The notes under the pieces: generated by a model
Told to the model about the DNA's origin: nothing
What the model saw: the letters and a program-made list of their open reading frames with translations, nothing else
Database searches by the model: none
Part shown: positions 37,001 to 49,300 of the stretch, one piece after another
Layout: every line of letters starts with the position of its first letter
How positions within the stretch are numbered: the stretch's first letter is position 1
Position numbers and translations under genes: made by a program
NCBI RefSeq assembly: GCF_014066305.1
Contig: NW_023501094.1
Span: 279,828-343,827 of the forward strand
Source of the DNA: Letharia columbiana
Lineage: Eukaryota > Ascomycota > Lecanoromycetes > Lecanorales > Parmeliaceae
DNA: 64,000 nt
Reading direction: 5' to 3'

Positions 37001-39099
37001 TATAATATTATTTTTAGATATTAGCGTAATTATCTTTATATATTAAATATATAAATAAAGACTTTTATATACTTAGTAATTATTAATAAAGATATTTTTA
37101 TTTATAATAAGTTTATTATATCTATATCTATATCTAAATTTAAATTCTTATTCTTATTCGCTAATATTCTTAGATTCTTAAATTAATAAAAAAATCTTAT
37201 ATATATAATACGCTTATTATAATTATTTAAGATTTTAGAATCTTAAAAAATTAATTAAAATATATATCGAAATAAATTTATTTATTTTATTTTTTAGAGA
37301 TATATATAAATTATATAATATTATTAATATAAAAATTAAATTATATAAGCGTTATATAATATTAAATCACTAAAAAAATAATTTAATTTATAATAATCTT
37401 TAAAAGTCTTTCTTTATTTTTTATAATAATTATAAATAAATAATAATCTTTCTAAATAATAAAACGCTTTATTTCGCTATATTCTTATTTTCTAATAAAA
37501 ATAATCTTATAATTCTTATAACGTTTAAGTTTTTTCTAAATTAAGTTAAATATAAAAATTATATTTATATTAGATTTTATAATAATTATAATTTCAAGTA
37601 TAATAACTATAATATATATATCTTTTAATTTATTAAAGAAATTATTTAAAAAAATATTATATCTAATAATTTTTAAATAAATAATAAATTTAAATATTTT
37701 AATTAAATAATATAATAGTAAGATTAAGCACTATATTTAAAGAGAGTAAACTATTATAAAAATATTAATCAAAATTTATATAAATTTCTAATTATCTATA
37801 TAATCTATAATTAATATTAAAAAGAAATATTATCTCTTATAAGGCCTTTATAAACTATTTATCTAATATTTTATATCTTTAAATTATTAAATAAATTAAT
37901 TTCTATTAAATATATCTATTAAATATCAATTAAATTAAATATAAAAATTATATTTATAAGAGGGCGCTTAATTAATTATAAAGCTAATTAATTTTATTAT
38001 ATATTAATATTAAATAATAAAATTTAAATTTATTTAAATATAATTTAAATTAATAATATTTTTTTAAATTTATTTTATTTAAGCTTAATCTCGCTAAAGA
38101 AAAAAAGATTAATAATTAAAATCTATTTAAGAATAGAAATAAGCGTTATATAAATACGCTAGAAAAAGATTATATATAAGCTATTAATTATTTCTTTAAT
38201 ATTAATTTTAAAAAAGAGAGTCTTAAAAAGAATAAGATAAAAAATATTTATTAAAGTAATAATTACCTTAGCTAAAGTCCGTTAGAAGAGAATTTATTAT
38301 TATTATATAAATTTTTATTAAAGAAAAATATTTTATATTTTTATAGTATAGATATCTTCGCTATAGATATTATTATAGATATCTTTATAGATATATTTAA
38401 AGGGAATAAAGTTCGAAATTACTTAAAACTCTAAGCGAAAATACACTTATAAAATTTATTTTAATACTATATCTTTAATATAAGTCTTAATAAGATTTAT
38501 AATTAGATTTATAATTAATTAATAATCTTTTTTAAAGTAATTTAAGCGATATAAAGTTCTTAAAACTTATCGCGATCTTTTATTAGATTTACTTACTCTT
38601 TTTAATTAAAGCTAATACTTTTAAACTATTTAAATCTTAAATCTATTAAGAGATAATAATAAATAAATATTAAAAAATAAAATAAAAATTTATTATATAG
38701 AAAGAAGTTAACTTTTTTATAATTAATAATATTTAAATTTTAATAAATTTATTTTTAAATATATATACTCTAAATAATAAATAGATTTATAAATTTAAGT
38801 GAGATTTTATAGAGAAGATTATATAATATAAAGTTTAATAAATAATTTATAATTTTAAATAGCGCGAAAGATATAAATTTTAATAAGACTTTTATTTTTA
38901 TAATTAAGTTTATAAATTATAAAGCGATCTTTATTTTAATAATAACTCTTAATTAAAAATTAAAATAAATAAATATTAAAATCACTTTTCTTTATAATAA
39001 TATAAAGAAAATTATCTATATAATATAATTTATAAATTTTAAAATAAATAATAAATATAAGATATATAAGTTAAAGAAGGCGCTATATAATTTAAAGTA

Positions 39100-39420
39100 A
39101 TCTCTTAAAAATCTAATATAATATTCTCTTTATATATCTAAAAAAATTAGACTTTAAATTTATTATAATTAATTTCTTAATCTTTATTAATAATATTATA
39201 ATTATTATAATTTATATAAATAATATTCTCTTAATTAATTTCGATAAAGTAGAAATTTAAAATATTAAAGATAAGTTTAATAATTATTTTAAAATAACTA
39301 ATTTAAAATTATATATTTATTATCTAGATATAACTATTATTAAAAATTATATTAATTATATTATTTAACTTAATTAAATAAAATATATTAAAAAGTTTCT
39401 TATTAAATATAATATATAAA
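39100..39420 (+). pseudogene. Gamma copy 1 copia reverse transcriptase catalytic region
   Basis: The frame runs SLYISKKI (original SLFI-K), YINNILLISFDKVEI (original YVDDILLIG.DK.EI), FKITNLKLYIYYLDITI (F.MTDLG..SYYLGM.I) and YIKKFLIKYNI (YIERFLKEYNM). Both catalytic Asp codons are AAT. This order is diagnostic of Ty1/copia and not gypsy. Confidence 0.88.
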
Positions 39421-40940
39421 AATTTAAAGATATATTTATTTTTATAAATATCGAAAGATATTAGATATTTAAAGAGAACTTTTAAATCTTTAAAGTCTTT
39501 TATATTAAGTATTAATTAATAATAAAATTATTAATATATATAATACTTAATATAAAATTAGATATTATATTTATAATCTTAATAATATTTTAATATAGTT
39601 TAAACTCTAATAAAGTCTATTAAAAAGCGATTAAGCGAATCTTTCGCTATTTTAAATAAATTATTAATTATTAACTTATTTTTAAAGAAGATTTAAAATC
39701 TTTAAATAATTATATTAATATCAATTAAATCAATAATTAAGATATTTATTACTTTATATTTAAATATATATTTAATATTAATAATAAGATTATTAATTAA
39801 TTATTAAAGCGATAATTTATTATAATACTTTTAATTTATAAAATTAAATATATTAATTAAATATAAATTATTAAAAAAGTAATTTAATTACATAATTTAT
39901 TAAATTAATTTAATTTTAATAATAAATAAATATAAGTAATAATTATTTTTTATAATAATTAAGGCGTTATAATACTAGCTAAAAACTCTTTAATTTTATA
40001 TTTATATTAAATATATTAATATTTAATATTACTATATATAAAAATAAGTTATTACTAAAAATATCGTTTTAAATTATATTTTTATTAATTAATAAATAAT
40101 TAATAATCTTATTAAAACCCTCTATAAGAATAAATTTAAGAGTTTTTATTAATTTATTAAATTAAAATATTATTTATAATTATAATTTAATAATCTTAAT
40201 ATAAAAAAGTTATCTACTTTAGAGAAGCTATTTTATTAATTTTTATATTATAAATAATTAATTTAAGTTATTTATTAAGTCGCTATATTAAGCTTAATAC
40301 TTATATAAACTCACTATTTTATATTAAAATAGCTATTTCTTTAGCGCTATTATCGCTATTATTATTAAAACTTTTAAAACTCTTTTAAAAAATCTATATC
40401 TATTTATTATTAATATCTTAAATATTATATCTTTAAATTATCGCTATTATAACTACTATTATTAAGAATTAATTATCTAAAATAATCTTTATAGAGATCT
40501 TTATAGCCGGCGATATATAGCTAGAAGAATTTCTTTTAATTATTTTATTTAGTTATTCTTATATATATTCTTCAATCTTAAATTAATCGATTTTTAATAT
40601 ATATTAGATAACCTAAAAATAAAATTTTTAAAAAACCGTTTTTTAATAAAAAGTGGAATTTAAGTTATATTTAAATAGGGGCTATAGTTTAATATAGTTA
40701 TTTTTAGATTTCGACTTTTCACTTTATCTACTCTATTTTAAATATCGCGAACTTTAAATCTTATATTTTTTTAATTTAATTTATATAGGGGGGGATAGGG
40801 GTATAAGAGGTAAGAGGGGTATATTTTTACGCTAGCTACCCGGCTACTAACTTATCTTATCTATTTAATTTTAATACCGTTAATATTAAACTTTCGAGTT
40901 TACTAGATTTCGCTTATAAAAGAATATATGCGAAGGAGAG

Positions 40941-41093
40941 TATTAAAATTCGAATTATATAACTCTTAGCGTCTTAGCGATTATATAACTACGTTACGTA
41001 ATACGCCTTAGCGCGCCTATATTAAGTCGCTCTTTTCTTTTATAGAACTCTATAGTTAATATAACTAAGTGTTCTACCTTCATATTTTAATTA
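40941..41093 (+). repeat. Right LTR of gamma copy 1, heavily RIP-mutated
   Basis: It aligns with the 153-bp LTR at 52763-52915. The CACGTG motifs of that LTR are here TATATA, TATATA-like and TACGTA forms. The ending TCATATTTTAAT is shared. Confidence 0.85.
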
Positions 41094-41389
41094 ATAGTTT
41101 TATAATCTTATTTTTAAATTTATAATTTATTAAAAATTTTATATTAAATATTATTTATATACTAATTATATTAAGTAATAAATAATAATTTTTTATTATT
41201 ATTATAAATTTTTATTAATTTTAAATAACTATTATTTAATCTATATTATAATCTAATTATTATATATTATAATTCTTTATTTTAAATAGATAATTTATTA
41301 AATTTAATAGCGTTATAACATTTACTATATTTTTAAAAACTCTAAAAGTAATTATTAATAATTGCGATTATGAAAAAAATAGTATAAAT
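41094..41389. other. RIP-mutated spacer between gamma copies 1 and 3
   Basis: Very AT-rich, with no repeat partner or domain recognised. Confidence 0.4.
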
Positions 41390-41879
41390 TATTATAAGTA
41401 ATAGATGAAACACTTAATTAATTAGATCTAACTATAGAGAGTATTACGAATATATATGTTATTAAGTCTCGATAAATCTTTCTCATCTCGACTAACCTTT
41501 CAATTTAGTTAGGTAATATATTTCGATACTTCTATATACTTAAAATATAGCTCGAATTAAATAAGTAGAAAAACAAAAAAATACTCTTATCTCTTTATCT
41601 CCTCTATTCGAGTAAATAACTATATTTAAACGTCGGATAATAAAGGTAAAGAGGGCATATATATAGGAAAATTCCATTCACCTTATATAAAAATATTCTT
41701 TTTTTTTTTTTTTTTTTTATTAAAAAGCGGTTTTTTAAAAATTTTATTTTTAATTCACTTATAGTAGTATATTAAAGATTAATTAATTAGCGACTAAAAG
41801 ATTATAATATCTATAATAGAATAGATAATGTAAAAAATTGAAATCTAAAAATAACTATATTATATTTTTGGGTATCTAG

Positions 41880-42869
41880 TATTATAATATTAGCCCCTTC
41901 GGCTATCGTATAATATATCGCGTATTACTAGGGCTAGTAATTACTAGCTATTATTAGCCACCTATTTTATATATATAAATATTCGTATATCTCCATAAAT
42001 TAATAATTAGTCTTTTAGTTATAATTATTCATTCTAATATATCTGATATTCTACTTTTAATAGATTATAAGCTCGAAAGCGGGTAGGGTAATATCGAATA
42101 TTCTTACACTTTCTAATATAAATATCAAACTAAGTCTTCAATAATTATTTATAAATAGATACACCTTATAGCGATAGCCCATTTTTTTTAGCTTCCGTAC
42201 CTATCGACGAGAGGGCTGTCGCTATTTAATTAATCCCTATATAAAAAATATCGAACTAAAATCCTTCTTTTATTTGAGGTCCCGAAATTAATACGGATAA
42301 AAAACCCTTATACCATACGAGGACCCGAACCAATCAAAACCTCTTACATTATTTCGAGGTCCCGAAATAATACGGGCAAACCAATAAAACCCTTAGATCA
42401 TTTTGAGGTCTCGAAATAATACGGGCAAAAACATCAAAAACCCTTAGATTATTCCGAGGTCCCGAAGCAATATAGGCAAAATATCAAAAACCCTCATATT
42501 ATTCCAAGGTCCACGAAACGGGTATTCAAAAGCCTCGGCACTCTTTCTATTTTCCTTATCGGGGTTTTTTTTATAGATTTAACGAGGCAAAAGAATCTCG
42601 AATATAAAGCGTGGATTTGAAAACTAATATATATAGAATATAATATACTAGAATTTAGGGAATCTAGCTTCTAAGGCTATCGAGGAGTGTTATAATATTA
42701 GCCCCTTCGGCTATTATATAATATATCGCGTATTACTAGAGCTAGTAATTATTAGCTATTATTAGCCATCTATTTTATATATATAAATATTCATATATCT
42801 CATAAATTAATAATTAGTCTTTTAGTTATAATCATTTATTCTAATATATCTAATATTCTACTTTTAATA
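41880..42869 (+). mobile_element. Short coding-free LTR element (TRIM-like), 990 bp
   Basis: Two LTRs of about 183 bp (41880-42062 and 42688-42869) start TGTTATAATATTAGCCCC and end CTTTTAATA. They enclose 625 bp with no coding frame. TCTAG at 41875-41879 and 42870-42874 is a perfect 5-bp target-site duplication, and gamma copy 4 shows the empty site (GATATCTAGTCCTTAACG, near 55200). GATTATAAGCTCG right after the left LTR resembles the block after gamma LTRs and is the likely primer-binding site, so copia machinery could have moved it. The interior keeps many CpA steps and holds a tandem repeat. The orientation is set by the putative PBS. Confidence 0.9.
42273..42530. repeat. Tandem repeat with CCCG...CGGG hairpins inside the short LTR element
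   Basis: About six units begin GAGGTCCCGAAATAATACGG (starts at 42276, 42319, 42356, 42405, 42456, 42506; spacing 37-51 bp). Most then read GGCAAA-ATCAAAAACCCTTA. In the best units CCCGAAATAATACGGG can fold as a CCCG/CGGG stem. No protein frame is kept across units, as the spacing is not a multiple of three. Confidence 0.85.
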
Positions 42870-44229
42870 TCTAGTTCTTAGCGATATAATAGTAATATAC
42901 GCTTTATATATAGTACGTTAATAAAATAAGATATAGATAAAGGCGTTTTAAAAGAGCTTTAAAAATTTAATAGCGATAGTAGTAGTAGCGCTAAAGAAAT
43001 AGTTATTTCGATATAAAATAATAAGTTTATAGAGTGCTAAACTTAATATAGCGACTCGATAAGCGACTTAAGTAAATTATTTAAGATATAGAGACTAATT
43101 AAAAGTAGGCTTTCATATAAATAATAATATTAAAATCTATTTACTTCTTAAGGTGCTAGAGTTAACTCTTTCTTAATAATAATCTATTTACCCCTTAAGA
43201 TATTAGAGTTAACTCTTTTTTCTTTCTTAATAATAAATATATTATTAGAATATAAAATTTATTTACCTCTTAAGATATTATAATTAACTCTTTTTTAATA
43301 ATAAGTATATCGCTAGAATATAAGAAATAGTTATTCTATAGGCGAGGTTTTAAATTAATAAATTTTCGAAAGAGCTTAAATTTATCTTTATATAAGATTT
43401 TAATAAGTCTATTAACTATCTATTTATTAGTAAAAATATATTTAAAATTTATATTATTATTAGCAATTTAGTTATATACTTAATAATATTAAATATTAAT
43501 ATATTTAATATAATTATAATACTAAAAATTCTTTACTAAAGCGATTATATCTTAATTATTATTAAAAATAATAATTATTTAAAGTAATTTATTAAGATGA
43601 ATTTAATTAAGTAATTTTTAAAGTTAAATAGCTTTTTTTATAATCTAAATTTAATTAATATATTTAGTTTTATAGATAAATAATATAATAGTAACTTATC
43701 GCTTAAAAAATTAGTTAATTATTTTACTTTCTAAATTATAAATATAATTTAAAATTAATTTTTAAATATTATAATTATTAATTTAGTCGAAGTCGATATA
43801 GCTAATTAGATCTTAAAGCCAATTTTTATAGATAAGATATTAGTAAATAGTTATTTTAAGATATTAAAAGATATACTTTAATAATTATATAATAAGCTTT
43901 AATAGAGTTTAAAGAATATTATAAGATTATTAATATAGTAAATATAATATTCGATCTTATATCTAAGTATAGCGTATATAAGAGATTTAATAATTAATTA
44001 ATAAGTTTTTAATTAACTTAGCGAATATTATATAATTATTCTTAGTGAGAAGTAATTACGCGTTAATCTTTATAAGAGTAAATTATAATTTAAACTCTTA
44101 TATTTTATAATATTTAAGAAATTATTTAATATAGATTAATTAATTTAAATATAATATTTAATTAATATAATTATAAATTATAATTATATTTAAATAATAG
44201 TTATAAAAATTTAAATTAATTATTTTAAA

Positions 44230-44680
44230 TTTAATATTAAGTGTATTTTTAATTTATTAAATATTAGATTAGAAAGAATTAATAATAAGAATATTATTTA
44301 TATAAAGAGCGATAATAATATTAATATCGAAATTAATAAATATATTATAATCGATATTAATAAAAATAAGATCGATTTCTTATATATAATTAGTAAAGAT
44401 ATTATATTATATATATAAAAATTACTTTAAACTATAGAGTACTTTATTAAGCTTATAAATTTATTAAGAATATTTTTTCGAGATAAAATCGATAAATTAT
44501 TTTATATAGATCTTCTCTTTAATATCCCTATAGAGGAAAAGCGATTTTAATATTTATTTATTTTAAATCTTAATCTTCGATAGCGATTAAGATAAAGATA
44601 ATCTTATAAAATATAGATTTAATTATTAAAACGAAGGTTTTATTATAATTTAAATCTTCGCGTTATTCGAAATTATATAT
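44230..44680 (-). pseudogene. Gamma copy 3 copia reverse transcriptase
   Basis: The minus-strand text gives IDFISIS (original GF.P.SAD), INIIIALYINNILII at the catalytic site and, upstream of it, the block seen in copy 4 as ITFLYKDIK (original TAFLYG.I.). The two catalytic Asp codons are AAT. Stops are frequent. Confidence 0.75.
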
Positions 44681-45956
44681 TATTTAATAAGTCTTATAGC
44701 GAATAACTTTATTATTAAATTTATATTTTAAAGTATAAATCTATTTATTATAAAGTATAATACGTCTATAAGATAGATTAATAAGAGTTTAAATATTATT
44801 CTCTTTTAGTAATACGAATTCTTCGATTATATCGCCTTTCTATTATTTATAAAAAGAATTATTTATTATAATTTTTTTATAGGTCTTTCGATTTATATAA
44901 CTCTATATTTATAATTTAAATAATTATAATATAGAGTATAAGAGAGTTTAGAGAGAGATTTTTCGGGATTAAATAAGAATAATTAGAATATAAAAGTATA
45001 TTATTTTATATTATAGAGGTAGATAAAGATATAATAATAGAAATATTTATATTAGAATTAAAAGAAGTTATTATAAACTTTAAAGGCTTTAAAATAAATC
45101 TAGATAACTAAATAAGTTTATTTATATTTATTATATTTATAGAAAGAAAATTTCTAATTAAAAAAAACGCTATAGATCTAGATATATTCCCCTCTATAGC
45201 TAAATTATTTAGCGATTAAAAAGATATTAAATTAAGTAAAAATTTATTCTTTTTCTTATTTTATATAACTTTTAATAAGTATATAATATTATTATTTAAT
45301 AGTAGTATTCGATAGATATAATTATTATTATAGTTTATAAGAATATCTTTTTAAGTGTAATATTATTCTTTCTTTTATTTAATAGCTAGTTTTCTTATTA
45401 TAGCAAAATTTTTAATTTTAATATATCTAATATATATTAGATAAAGTTTATATTTAATATAAATCTTATATAAAGTAAATTTATAGTTTATAATAGAGCT
45501 ATAATTATAAAGATAGTTTATTACTATTATAAACTTTAATTAAAACTTTTAATTAATATTAATATTCTTTATAATAATATTAATAGTATTAAAGAGAGTT
45601 TAGTTAAGTTATTTAATAATCTTATTTTATTTAAAGTTCTCTAATTAAACTAGCTTTTAAGTAATATTATAATTAATATAATAGATATTAAAATTATAAT
45701 TCTTTATACTCGCTTTTATAATTATTTTATAGACGTCTAATAGTAAAATTATTATATTTATTATAAAGTTAAAAGCACTTAAAAGTGATAAAGATATCGC
45801 TCTTTTATTTGATAACTTTAATCTTAAAGCGTTTATTATAGTCATTTAGAAAGATAATAAAGTATTTTCTTTTATCGAAACCGCGTAAAGTAATAAAGTT
45901 ATAAATATTAGAATTTAAATTAAATTATTTAATTTTTTTCTTAAAAAAATATAAAA

Positions 45957-45967
45957 ATTTTATAAAA

Positions 45968-46038
<71 letters not shown>

Positions 46039-46150
46039 TATTAAAAAAAAAAAAAAAAATTTTAAAAATTTTTAATATTTTAAAAAATTTTTATAAAAAT
46101 AAAAAAAAAAAAATTTTTTTTTTTTTTTTTTTAAAAAAATTATTTTAAAA

Positions 46151-46202
<52 letters not shown>

Positions 46203-46212
46203 TTTTTTTTTT
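45957..46212. repeat. A/T homopolymer tract between gamma copies 3 and 2
   Basis: About 255 bp of alternating long T and A runs. The left neighbour (copy 3) stops here in mid-element and the right neighbour (copy 2) lacks the first bases of its LTR (TGTTGAAATTCGGAA). The tract therefore replaces sequence from both. Confidence 0.85.
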
Positions 46213-46350
46213 ATCACGTGACTCTTGGCGTCTTGGCGATTACGTGATATGGTTACGTAATACGCCTTAGTATATTTATATCTAGTCGCTCTTTTCTTTT
46301 ATAGAACTCTCTAGTTAATATAACTAAGTATTCTATCTTATATTTTAATA
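46213..46350 (+). repeat. Left LTR of gamma copy 2, partly RIP-mutated
   Basis: It aligns without gaps to 52778-52915. Differences are mostly CA to TA or TG to TA, for example GATCACGTGAC to GATTACGTGAT and GGTCACGTGACACG to GGTTACGTAATACG. One of three CACGTG motifs is intact. Confidence 0.88.
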
Positions 46351-49300
46351 GATTATAAGTCTAAGCTCTATTTAATAACTATTTTAATTATTTTATAATT
46401 TATCTATTATCTATTATAGCTATAACTACTTTTAATATATTTATTATATTAATATTTATTAAATAATAATAATTATAATCGCGGAGAATCTCTTTTATTA
46501 ATCTTTATAATATAGATATTTTTTATTTTAAGATAATTATTCTAGTTAGATAATATATATTAAATATACTTTTAATAAAAAGAATAAGAGTCGCGAGTAA
46601 GAGGGGTTATATCGAAATTATTAATATATTAATATATTATATTAATAATTTAGTATATAAACTCTTATATCGTTTTTAATATAAGATAATTTTAAATAAA
46701 TTAAAGTATATTATATTTAATTATATAATATCGAAGTTATTATATATCGTAATAGAATATTATATATCTATATCTTTTTATTATATAATCGCTATAATCG
46801 CTAAAATATTATTAATTTCTCTATATTAAATAGAATACGCTAAAGATAAAAGATAATATATTCTTATTCTTATATTTCGCTATATTAAAAATTAATAATA
46901 AGCGATTAAACTCTAATATTTTATTATATAATTTCTATAATAAAGATTAAAATCTAATTTAAGATAACGATATAACGCTAAAAAAAAAAAATAATCTATA
47001 TCTCATATATTAAGTATATTAATATATAAAGAGAAATTATTTTTTAACGTAGTAATCGAAAAATAATTATTCTCTATATTTATAAAAATAAAATAATCTT
47101 ATAAAGAAGCTTTAATTAAATTTAATAAGCGAGCGAAGCGAAATTATAAGTAATCTTATATTTAATCTTAATTAATTTTTTTAATAGAAGAGTTAATTAA
47201 TAGATAATATTATATTATAAATATAATAAAGAATAATTAAGATAATCGCGATAATAATATAAAAAATAAAATTTAATTAAACTCTCTCTTAAGTATAAAG
47301 AAAAGATAATCTTTTTTATTAAGATTATTATATATTTATATTATATTTCCCCTTAATATCTATAAATTAAAGTTTATCTTTTTAAAATATTATTAATTAT
47401 ATTATAGATTATAATATAAAATTTCTTTTTAAATAACGCTTTAAATTATATTAAGCTAATTTTAGAGCTTTATAAAACTTTTCTCTATACGCTTTAAATA
47501 ATTATAAATATTTTAAATATAAATAATATCGATAGCGAGTATACTTTAATTTCTCGCGTTAATTCTATTATTATATTAAGTTAATTTATTTTTAAATTAT
47601 TATTAAAGTTAATTTTAGATAAAGAGCTTTTAAATTTATAGTAAAGCTAGTTTTATTAATATTATTTATTTTATTTATTTTATTAAGCTCTTATTATATT
47701 ATAAATCTTATTTTTAAATTTAAACTTTTATTAAAGCTTTATTTTATTAAGTTTTAAAAATTAAATTAATTTTTTATAAATAGTATTATATCTAAATATA
47801 TTAATATTAAGCTTTTAACTAATTTAAATTAACTTTATTAAATTTCTATATTTAAAAACACTTTTAATTATTATAAATAAAAGCGAGATATATAAGATTT
47901 CTTTATTTTATTAGATCTTTAATATTATATTAAAATTAATATAATTTAATTAATCTCTTATTTAGCGATTATTATAAAAATTATAATTAAATAATAATTT
48001 ATAAAAAATATTTTTAAGATTATTATTAATATAGATATTATAATATAAATTAAAGTATATTATAAACTCTATATTATAATAAAAACTCGCTATAAAAATA
48101 ATTCGCGTAATTTTATTAAGAGCTATATTAACGCTATAATTATTTAAAAGAATTTAAAAAAATATAAATCTCGCGAATTAGATATTTTTAGCTTTATTAT
48201 TTAAAGACTAAAGTCTCTTAATTCTTATTATCTATAAAAATAAGTTATAAATCTATATTAATTAATTTATTAATCTATTATATAAAATTAATAGCTTATT
48301 TAAGAAATTTCTCTTTATTATTAATAAGAATTAAAAAATTTATTATTTTTATAAAGAGCTTAGATAATTAATATATTTAGTATTATAAGATTTATAATTA
48401 AAATTATAACTTTTATAATAAAGATAAATCTTTTAAATTTATATTAATTTATATTAGAATATAATAACTTAATATTATCTCTAATTTTATTATCTTTATT
48501 AAGTTTTTTAATACTTATATAATAACTATCTATATCGAAATAAGATATTTATACTTTTATTTCTATAACGTCTTATATTAATTAAATATTATATTTAAAA
48601 TAATATTAATTCTATTAACTTTTATATCTAAATATAAATTTATAAATTCTATATTATTTATAATAAAAACTTTTATTTTATTAAAAAGTATCTTAAATAA
48701 TTAAAGTATAAGCGCGTTTCGCGAAGAATCTTAAGTTTTTAAAAATAGAGATTATAATAATTATAGCGATTAAGATAAAAAAGATAATTAAGAAAATAAT
48801 AATATTAATATTAAATTTAAATTTAAGAAATTTAAAAAGAAAAAAAATTAATTCTTTTAATATTAAGATAGTTATTATAATTATTTAATCTATAATAACG
48901 CGCTACTTTATTACTTATATCGCTATTATATTTATTATTAACTTTTAAATATTAAATAATAAAATTTATAAATTTTTTAAAATTAAATTCTTAAATAGAG
49001 TTTTTATTATTATACTTTTTATTATAATAATAATATATTCTCTCTCTAACTTCATAATTATATATATACTTAATATATTATTTATAATTTCTTAATTTTT
49101 AAAATCTTCTCTAGATTTTAGAAATTTTATTTTATTAATAAACTTATCAATAATAGTTATATAGCTATTAACTTTAATAATATTAATCTTAAATATAAAA
49201 TAAAAAATATTAAGTATATTTAAACTTTTAATAATATTTAATATATATTAGAATATAATTTTAATTTAATTTTTAAGAGATAATTAAAGAAGTAATAATA

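Larger units (their letters stand above)
34073..41093 (+). mobile_element. Gamma copy 1, Ty1/copia element
   Basis: Only the last 42 bp of the left LTR remain (34073-34114), followed by the PBS-like GATTATAA. The right LTR is at 40941-41093. Plus-strand pol shows a copia RT with YINNILLISFDK at 39213, then TNLKLYIYYLDI (original TDLG..SYYLGM), and an RNase H end reading ILAKNS near 39970. Gag and integrase lie between 34.3 and 38 kb but are too degraded to delimit. The tail between RNase H and LTR carries the AAAACCG block shared with gamma copy 2. Confidence 0.85.
41390..45956 (-). mobile_element. Gamma copy 3, copia element, inverted and truncated
   Basis: It runs parallel to copy 4 (54730-58205). 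The outer end is TATTATAAGTAATAGATG (complement of an LTR end in CAACA). The tail region at 41700-41880 carries the complement of the AAAAACCG/AATCGATCGAT block found in gamma copy 2. The minus-strand RT shows NIIIALYINNILII with YINN at 44293-44304. The short LTR element at 41880-42869 interrupts the tail. The element stops at the homopolymer tract at 45957, so the gag side is missing. Confidence 0.82.

Noticed and set aside
42273..42530. CRISPR-like repeat-spacer array
   Set aside because: Units are contiguous and variable in length (37-51 bp) without unique spacers, inside a retroelement of a eukaryote.
45657..45845. 62-codon minus-strand frame of Ile/Asn/Leu
   Set aside because: It lies in sense to gamma copy 3 but is low-complexity RIP sequence without a recognisable motif; the start is not natural.
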